Source: DUQU01 sp964481475
GTDB lineage: Bacteria > Bacillota_I > Bacilli_A > Acholeplasmatales > UBA5453
Assembly: GCA_964481475.1 (NCBI GenBank)
Contig: CAYZTG010000026.1
Coordinates: 1 to 10,435, forward strand
Direction of reading: 5' to 3'
DNA: 10,435 bases
Part shown: positions 5,740-10,435 of the stretch, piece after piece
Position numbering within the stretch: position 1 is the first letter of the stretch
Layout: the number at the start of each line of letters is the position of its first letter
The notes under the pieces: model-generated
Databases searched by the model: none
Told to the model about the DNA's origin: nothing
Seen by the model: only the letters and a program-made list of their open reading frames with translations
Made by a program: the position numbers and the translations under genes

Positions 5740-8700
5740 GTACCAACTTTTTTTAAAACAATCAAACTTTAAAGAAGAAGCCCTTTTAACTTCAATATTA
5801 AAGAAGGTTTATGTTGATGAGATTAATAAGGTTTGGCGCTTTGAAATACTTTTTAAAGAAGCCCCAACACCAAAGGGATTTGATGAGTTTATTGATTTAA
5901 TTAGTCTGTATTTTCAAATTAAAGACGTAGTTAATGAAGTGAAGTTATCAATTAAAGTGGAAGATGATAGTTGGTATAAAAATGGTTTAGTTTATTTTCA
6001 TTGGCTTTTAGAAAAAATAATTAGTAAAAGAAGTAGCTATTCAATTTATAAAAACTGTCAGATAAAGATGGAAAATAATCGCTTTTTAATTATAGTAGAT
6101 CAAGAAACAGCTAAAAATAATCAAATTTTAAAACAACTTAATAGTTATTTTAATTATTATGGGCTTAAAACAAATGTTGAGTTTTTTGTTGATGATGGGT
6201 TAGAAACTAATAAGGATGTTTTAGAAGAAAAGAAAGCTAAAGCATTAACAGAGAGTTATGTTCTTCATAAAACAGAACCAAAAGAAGAATTAAAGACAAT
6301 TAACTATAAAAGAAGTTTTAAGGGCCAAACAGTTTCGCCAATCAAAGATATTCCTCATGATAACTATCAACTAGATGCATTGATGAATACTAAATCAGAT
6401 GCTGGCTTTACTATTGAAGGAGTTATTATTTCTAGCGAAGTTAGAGCATTAAGAACAACGTCACTTTTAATAATGATTGTCGCGGATAGTGATGATGCAA
6501 TTGTTGTAAAACAATTTTTAAATAATCAAGAGCAAATCGATGAGGCTCATAAATTTGAAGAAAATTTCTTAGTTAGAGTATCTGGGAGAGCACAATTTGA
6601 TACTTTTATGACCGATGTAGTAATTATGGCAAATCGGATTGATTTTATTGAAAAAGTAGCTAAAAAAGAACGAAAAGATACTGAAAAAGTTAAAAGAGTA
6701 GAATTACATCTACATACTAAGATGAGTAATTTAGATGGAGTTACTAGTTATAGTGATTATATTGATCAAGCAATAAAGTGGGGACATAAAGCAATTGCTT
6801 TTACTGATCATGATGGAGTTCATGCTTTTCCTGATATTTATAAATACTCACGAGGGAAAGATATTAAACCAATTTATGGTGTAGAACTTAATTATGTTGA
6901 TGAAACAAAGTTTAAGATTGCTTATAATGATAATAAAAATATTGATTTAAGAAAAGCTACTTATGTTGTTTTTGATATTGAAACAACTGATTTATCAGTT
7001 AATAGAGGTAAAATAATAGAGATAAGTGCCGTCAAGTTAGAACAGATGACTATTACCGATCGCTTTAGTACTTTCGTTAATCCTCAAGAAAAGTTATCTG
7101 AGTTTACTAAAACACTAACTTCGATTGAAGACCAAGATTTAGTTAGTGCTCCTAAAATTGAAGATGTTTTGCCGGAATTTTTGGATTTTATTGGTGATGC
7201 TGTCTTAGTTGCTCATAATGCTCTTTTTGATCTAAGACATTTATATGAAAATATGCATAAATTAAATCTTGACAATAAATTTCCAGCAATCGACACGCTC
7301 AATTTAGCAAGATATCATTATCCTGAACTTAAAAGATTTAATTTAAGAGCTGTCAGTAGATACTTTAAAGTTGACCTAAAAAAACATCATAGAGCCGACA
7401 GTGATAGTGAGGCAACTGCTGAAGTGTTTGTCAAAATGTTAGCGGATAGATTGAAACACATTAGCACTTTAGACGAACTTAATAAAGAAATTGACATCAA
7501 TTTGGCTCATCAACATCTTTATCCTAATCATGTAGTTTTACTTGCTAAAAATCAAATAGGATATAAAAATTTACTAAAAATAGTTAGTGAAACACTAACA
7601 GTTAATTTTCATGAAATACCAAGACTCACAAGAAGAACATTAGAGAAATATAGAGAAGGAATTTTAATCGGTAGTGCTTGCTATAATGGACGAGTTTTTG
7701 AAGCAGCCTTAAATGAGACTGATAAAGACTTAGAAGAAGCAATTTTAATGTTTGATTACATTGAAGTTCAACATAAAGATGCTTATAGACATTTATTAAA
7801 AGATTTAGGCGAAGATGGCGATTATCATCTTGAATCAATTATTAGAAAGATTGTTTCCACAGCTAAAAAACTAAATAAATTAGTTGTGGCGACTGGTGAT
7901 GTTCATTACCTTGATAAAGAAGACCAAATTTACCGTGACATATATATTTCTGCAAAGCAAGTTGGCGGGGGTATTCATCAATTATCTAATTATGAAGAAC
8001 CACCATTAGTTTATTTCTTGACAACTACTGAAATGATTAAAAAATTCGCTTTTTTAGGAGAGGCATATGCTGAAGAAATAGTTGTAAAAAATAGTAATAT
8101 TATCAACGATCAGATTGAGAAAATTGAGGCATTACCGAGTAGTCTTTATACATTAAGCGATGATGCATTTAAACATATTAATATTAACTCTGTCAAAGAC
8201 GAAGTCTATAAAATAGTTAATGAAAATACTTTAAAACTATATGGTAATAATCCTCATCCAATTGTTAAAGAAAGAAGCGAAAGAGAATTAAAAAATATTA
8301 TTGAAAATGGTTTTGCACCAATTTATTTTATTTCTCACTTATTAACAAAAAGATCAATGGAAGACGGGTATTTAGTTGGTTCAAGAGGTTCCGTTGGATC
8401 TAGCTTAATCGCACATTTGATGGAAATAACAGAAGTTAATCCTTTGAAACCACATTATTATTGCAAACATTGTCATTTTACTGTTTTTAAAGAAGAAAGA
8501 GCTGACTTAAATGGTTATGAAACTGAGTTTTTAAAATACTTTGAGGATATTTCTAGTGGTTATGATTTACCAAAACAAAAATGTCCTAAATGTAATCATG
8601 AGTTAACAAGAGATGGTCAAGATATTCCTTTTGAAACGTTTTTAGGATTTAAAGGAGATAAAGTACCTGATATCGATCTTAACTTTAGCGGTGATTACCA

Positions 8701-10168
8701 AGCGAAAGCCCATAATTATGTAAGAGAATTAATTGGTGAAGAAAATGCCTTTAGAGCTGGAACCATTCAAACGGTTCAAGAACGTAATGCTTATGGTTAT
8801 GTTAAAGGTTATTTGGAATCTAAAAACATTACTAATGTCAGAAATGCTCAAGTTGAAAGACTGGCTAAAAGTATTATTGATGTAAAAAGATCAACAGGGC
8901 AACATCCAGGGGGAATAGTTGTTGTACCAAGGCATAAAGAGATTTATGATGTTACACCAATTCAATACCCTGCTAATGAAATAACTGGAGAATGGAAAAC
9001 TACACACTTTGATTATCATTCATTTGAAGATAATTTACTTAAATTAGATATTTTAGGTCATGATGACCCAACAATGATTAAGTTCTTAATGGACTATGTT
9101 CATGAACATCAAGAGCAGTTTAGCTTTAAAGAAGCAGCAGAAATTCCTTTAGATGATGATAAAGTATATCAGTTATTTTATTCAACTAAGTCAATTGGTT
9201 TAACTAAAAATGATTTAGAATCGGAGATTGCCTCTTTTGGTATTCCTGAATTTGGGACCCCTTTTGTTAGACAAATGATTTTAGAAACAAGACCGAAAAA
9301 TTTTGCAGAATTAGTTAAAGTGTCAGGTTTATCACACGGAACTGATGTTTGGGCAACTAATGCTCAAAGTTTAATTAAAGGAGATTCACCTTTTAAGCAA
9401 ATCCCTTTTAAAGATATTATTGGTTGTCGTGATGATATTATGGTTGATTTAATTAATTTCGGAATGGCTCCGTTAAAGGCATTTGAGATTATGGAGTTTG
9501 TAAGAAAAGGAAAGCCATCATCAGATAAAAAGAAATGGGAAGAATATACTAAAGAGATGGAAAGGAATAAAGTTCCAGATTGGTATATTTGGTCTTGCGG
9601 AAAAATTAAATACATGTTCCCTAAAGCTCACGCTGTTGGTTATGTTTTAATGGCTGTTAGAATTGCTTGGTTTAAAGTTCATCAACCGCTTTTATTTTAT
9701 AGTGCTTTTTTATCTAAAAGAGCAATTCAATTTGACCACGACATTATGGTGGCGGGGGCTAATGCAATTAGGAATGAAATTAAAGAAATAGAAAAAATCC
9801 CACAATATTCTCAAAAAGCAAAAGATATTGATTTATTAACAATGTTTTATGTTGCTTATGAAATGGTTAAAAGAGGATATAAGTTTTTGCCTGTTGATAT
9901 TAAAAGTTCTGAAGCTACGACTTTTAAAATCGAAGGAAATGCTTTAAGAATGCCATTTATTACAATTCCAGGACTAGGAGAACAAGTTGCCTTTCAAATT
10001 GTAGAAGAAAGAAATATTAAAGAATTTATCTCCTTAGATGATATAAAAGAAAGAACTAAAATTAATAAAACGGTTTTTGAGTTTATGGAAAAATGTGGGG
10101 CGTTTGGTGGTTTAGAAGAGAAAACTGACATATTTAAACAAGGTTTGTTTGAAGATTTGGTTATTTAA
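5732..10168 (+). CDS. polC: DNA polymerase III alpha subunit, PolC type
   Basis: Main replicative DNA polymerase of low-GC Gram-positives, with built-in 3'-5' proofreading. At 1478 residues it is slightly longer than the B. subtilis enzyme. Domains in order: N-terminal region (about 1-210); OB fold (about 215-315); PHP domain (from about 320) with H326, H328, D359, H360, D361 and D723-V-H725; a DEDD exonuclease inserted in PHP (about 408-575) with D415/E417, D500 and H553/D558, all intact; zinc knuckle C911, C914, C951, C954; palm with PDIDLNFSGD (D980, D982) and LKLDILGHDDPT (D1106), the three catalytic aspartates; then fingers with STGQHPGG and SGLSHGTDVW; a C-terminal helix-hairpin-helix region (PGLGEQVA); and QGLF (1470-1473), a likely clamp-binding motif. 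The start is TTG with AAGGAG at 7 nt. The segment RAGTIQTVQERNAYGY differs from the usual TIGTVADKTAYG. No terminator follows. Confidence 0.97.
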   Translation: MSKYQLFLKQSNFKEEALLTSILKKVYVDEINKVWRFEILFKEAPTPKGFDEFIDLISLYFQIKDVVNEVKLSIKVEDDSWYKNGLVYFHWLLEKIISKRSSYSIYKNCQIKMENNRFLIIVDQETAKNNQILKQLNSYFNYYGLKTNVEFFVDDGLETNKDVLEEKKAKALTESYVLHKTEPKEELKTINYKRSFKGQTVSPIKDIPHDNYQLDALMNTKSDAGFTIEGVIISSEVRALRTTSLLIMIVADSDDAIVVKQFLNNQEQIDEAHKFEENFLVRVSGRAQFDTFMTDVVIMANRIDFIEKVAKKERKDTEKVKRVELHLHTKMSNLDGVTSYSDYIDQAIKWGHKAIAFTDHDGVHAFPDIYKYSRGKDIKPIYGVELNYVDETKFKIAYNDNKNIDLRKATYVVFDIETTDLSVNRGKIIEISAVKLEQMTITDRFSTFVNPQEKLSEFTKTLTSIEDQDLVSAPKIEDVLPEFLDFIGDAVLVAHNALFDLRHLYENMHKLNLDNKFPAIDTLNLARYHYPELKRFNLRAVSRYFKVDLKKHHRADSDSEATAEVFVKMLADRLKHISTLDELNKEIDINLAHQHLYPNHVVLLAKNQIGYKNLLKIVSETLTVNFHEIPRLTRRTLEKYREGILIGSACYNGRVFEAALNETDKDLEEAILMFDYIEVQHKDAYRHLLKDLGEDGDYHLESIIRKIVSTAKKLNKLVVATGDVHYLDKEDQIYRDIYISAKQVGGGIHQLSNYEEPPLVYFLTTTEMIKKFAFLGEAYAEEIVVKNSNIINDQIEKIEALPSSLYTLSDDAFKHININSVKDEVYKIVNENTLKLYGNNPHPIVKERSERELKNIIENGFAPIYFISHLLTKRSMEDGYLVGSRGSVGSSLIAHLMEITEVNPLKPHYYCKHCHFTVFKEERADLNGYETEFLKYFEDISSGYDLPKQKCPKCNHELTRDGQDIPFETFLGFKGDKVPDIDLNFSGDYQAKAHNYVRELIGEENAFRAGTIQTVQERNAYGYVKGYLESKNITNVRNAQVERLAKSIIDVKRSTGQHPGGIVVVPRHKEIYDVTPIQYPANEITGEWKTTHFDYHSFEDNLLKLDILGHDDPTMIKFLMDYVHEHQEQFSFKEAAEIPLDDDKVYQLFYSTKSIGLTKNDLESEIASFGIPEFGTPFVRQMILETRPKNFAELVKVSGLSHGTDVWATNAQSLIKGDSPFKQIPFKDIIGCRDDIMVDLINFGMAPLKAFEIMEFVRKGKPSSDKKKWEEYTKEMERNKVPDWYIWSCGKIKYMFPKAHAVGYVLMAVRIAWFKVHQPLLFYSAFLSKRAIQFDHDIMVAGANAIRNEIKEIEKIPQYSQKAKDIDLLTMFYVAYEMVKRGYKFLPVDIKSSEATTFKIEGNALRMPFITIPGLGEQVAFQIVEERNIKEFISLDDIKERTKINKTVFEFMEKCGAFGGLEEKTDIFKQGLFEDLVI

Positions 10169-10176
10169 GGTATAAT
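10149..10176 (+). promoter_or_regulatory. Promoter of the Bax inhibitor-1-like gene, overlapping the polC end
   Basis: TATAAT (10171-10176) begins two bases after the polC stop. TTGAAG (10149-10154, four of six matches) lies 16 bp upstream, inside the last polC codons. Transcription would start near 10183, leaving a leader of about 24 nt with AAAGGGG (10193-10199) 7 nt before the ATG. No hairpin separates it from polC, so read-through from polC may also reach the next gene. Confidence 0.65.
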
Positions 10177-10206
10177 ATATATTGTTATTACGAAAGGGGT
10201 AAAATT

Positions 10207-10435
10207 ATGAATACAAATCCTATTTTTACAAAGTTAGCAAAACAACAAGAAAATGAAATATTTAAAGAACAAGCATCATATCGAGGAGTAATTATAAAAA
10301 CTATCACTTTATTTGGCGTATTATTATTATCATCTCTTAGTAGTTTATTTTTAATTGGCTTAAGTTCAACAATCTATACTACATTATTAATAATCGCAAT
10401 GATTGTCGGATTTGTTGCTGTTATGGTAGCAAGTT
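10207..10435 (+). CDS. Bax inhibitor-1/YccA family membrane protein (partial, N-terminus)
   Basis: The first 76 codons of a gene running off the right edge, open throughout. The protein starts MNTNPIFTKLAKQ, then a charged linker with ASYRGVIIKT leading into hydrophobic helix 1 (about residues 36-53) and helix 2 (about 57-75). The NP-F near the start and the TY-x-GV-x-x-KT-like segment before the first helix match the bacterial Bax inhibitor-1-like family (PF12811), multi-helix inner-membrane proteins whose bacterial role is poorly defined. The start is ATG with AAAGGGG at 7 nt and a promoter just upstream. Confidence in coding is high; the family call rests on only the first third or so of a protein usually above 200 residues. 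Confidence 0.8.
   Translation, partial: MNTNPIFTKLAKQQENEIFKEQASYRGVIIKTITLFGVLLLSSLSSLFLIGLSSTIYTTLLIIAMIVGFVAVMVAS

Noticed and set aside
7626..7838. Minus-strand open frame of 70 codons inside polC
   Set aside because: Antisense shadow with Leu- and Tyr-rich low-complexity content and no recognisable domain.
9364..9615. Minus-strand open frame of 83 codons inside polC
   Set aside because: Antisense to highly conserved polymerase sequence (SGLSHGTDVW to KIKYMFPKAHA region), which fully explains the base pattern.

Overview
The window is a compact, strongly AT-rich stretch of bacterial chromosome carrying core housekeeping genes. A PolC-type replicative polymerase, an mnmL/mnmM-type tRNA modification pair and Shine-Dalgarno sequences of the AAGGAG/AAGGGG type all point to the low-GC Firmicutes/Mollicutes side of the tree. 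Tryptophan is encoded by TGG and every complete gene is open under the standard code, so a UGA-reading Mycoplasma or Spiroplasma is unlikely. An Acholeplasma-, Izemoplasma- or RF39-like lineage, or a reduced Firmicute, fits better. This placement is inference from gene content and codon use.

Layout: (1) 1-626, the C-terminal half of an MFS transporter, cut by the left edge. (2) 627-940, acpP as a single-gene unit with a near-perfect promoter and a hairpin terminator that includes its stop codon. (3) 939-3414, leuS with its own extended -10 promoter and a terminator shared with the convergent genes. (4) 3398-4862 on the minus strand, a radical-SAM protein gene (mnmL/ytqA type) overlapping a SAM methyltransferase gene (mnmM/ytqB type). 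(5) 4863-4926, a divergent promoter region with an 18-bp perfect palindrome. (6) 4927-10168, a DUF1189-like membrane protein gene overlapping polC, the replicative DNA polymerase. (7) 10207 to the right edge, the start of a Bax inhibitor-1/YccA family membrane protein gene, with a promoter touching the end of polC.

Together the genes cover lipid carrier supply (AcpP), tRNA charging (LeuRS), wobble-uridine modification (MnmL then MnmM) and chromosome replication (PolC). The mnmL-mnmM and membrane protein-polC pairs each overlap by 8 nt, which suggests translational coupling. I see no mobile element, CRISPR array, RNA gene or phage-like region, and no gene-free stretch longer than about 80 bases. 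Nothing here is clearly a new system. The best leads are the DUF1189-polC coupling, the palindrome in the divergent promoter and the enlarged zinc-knuckle loop in PolC.
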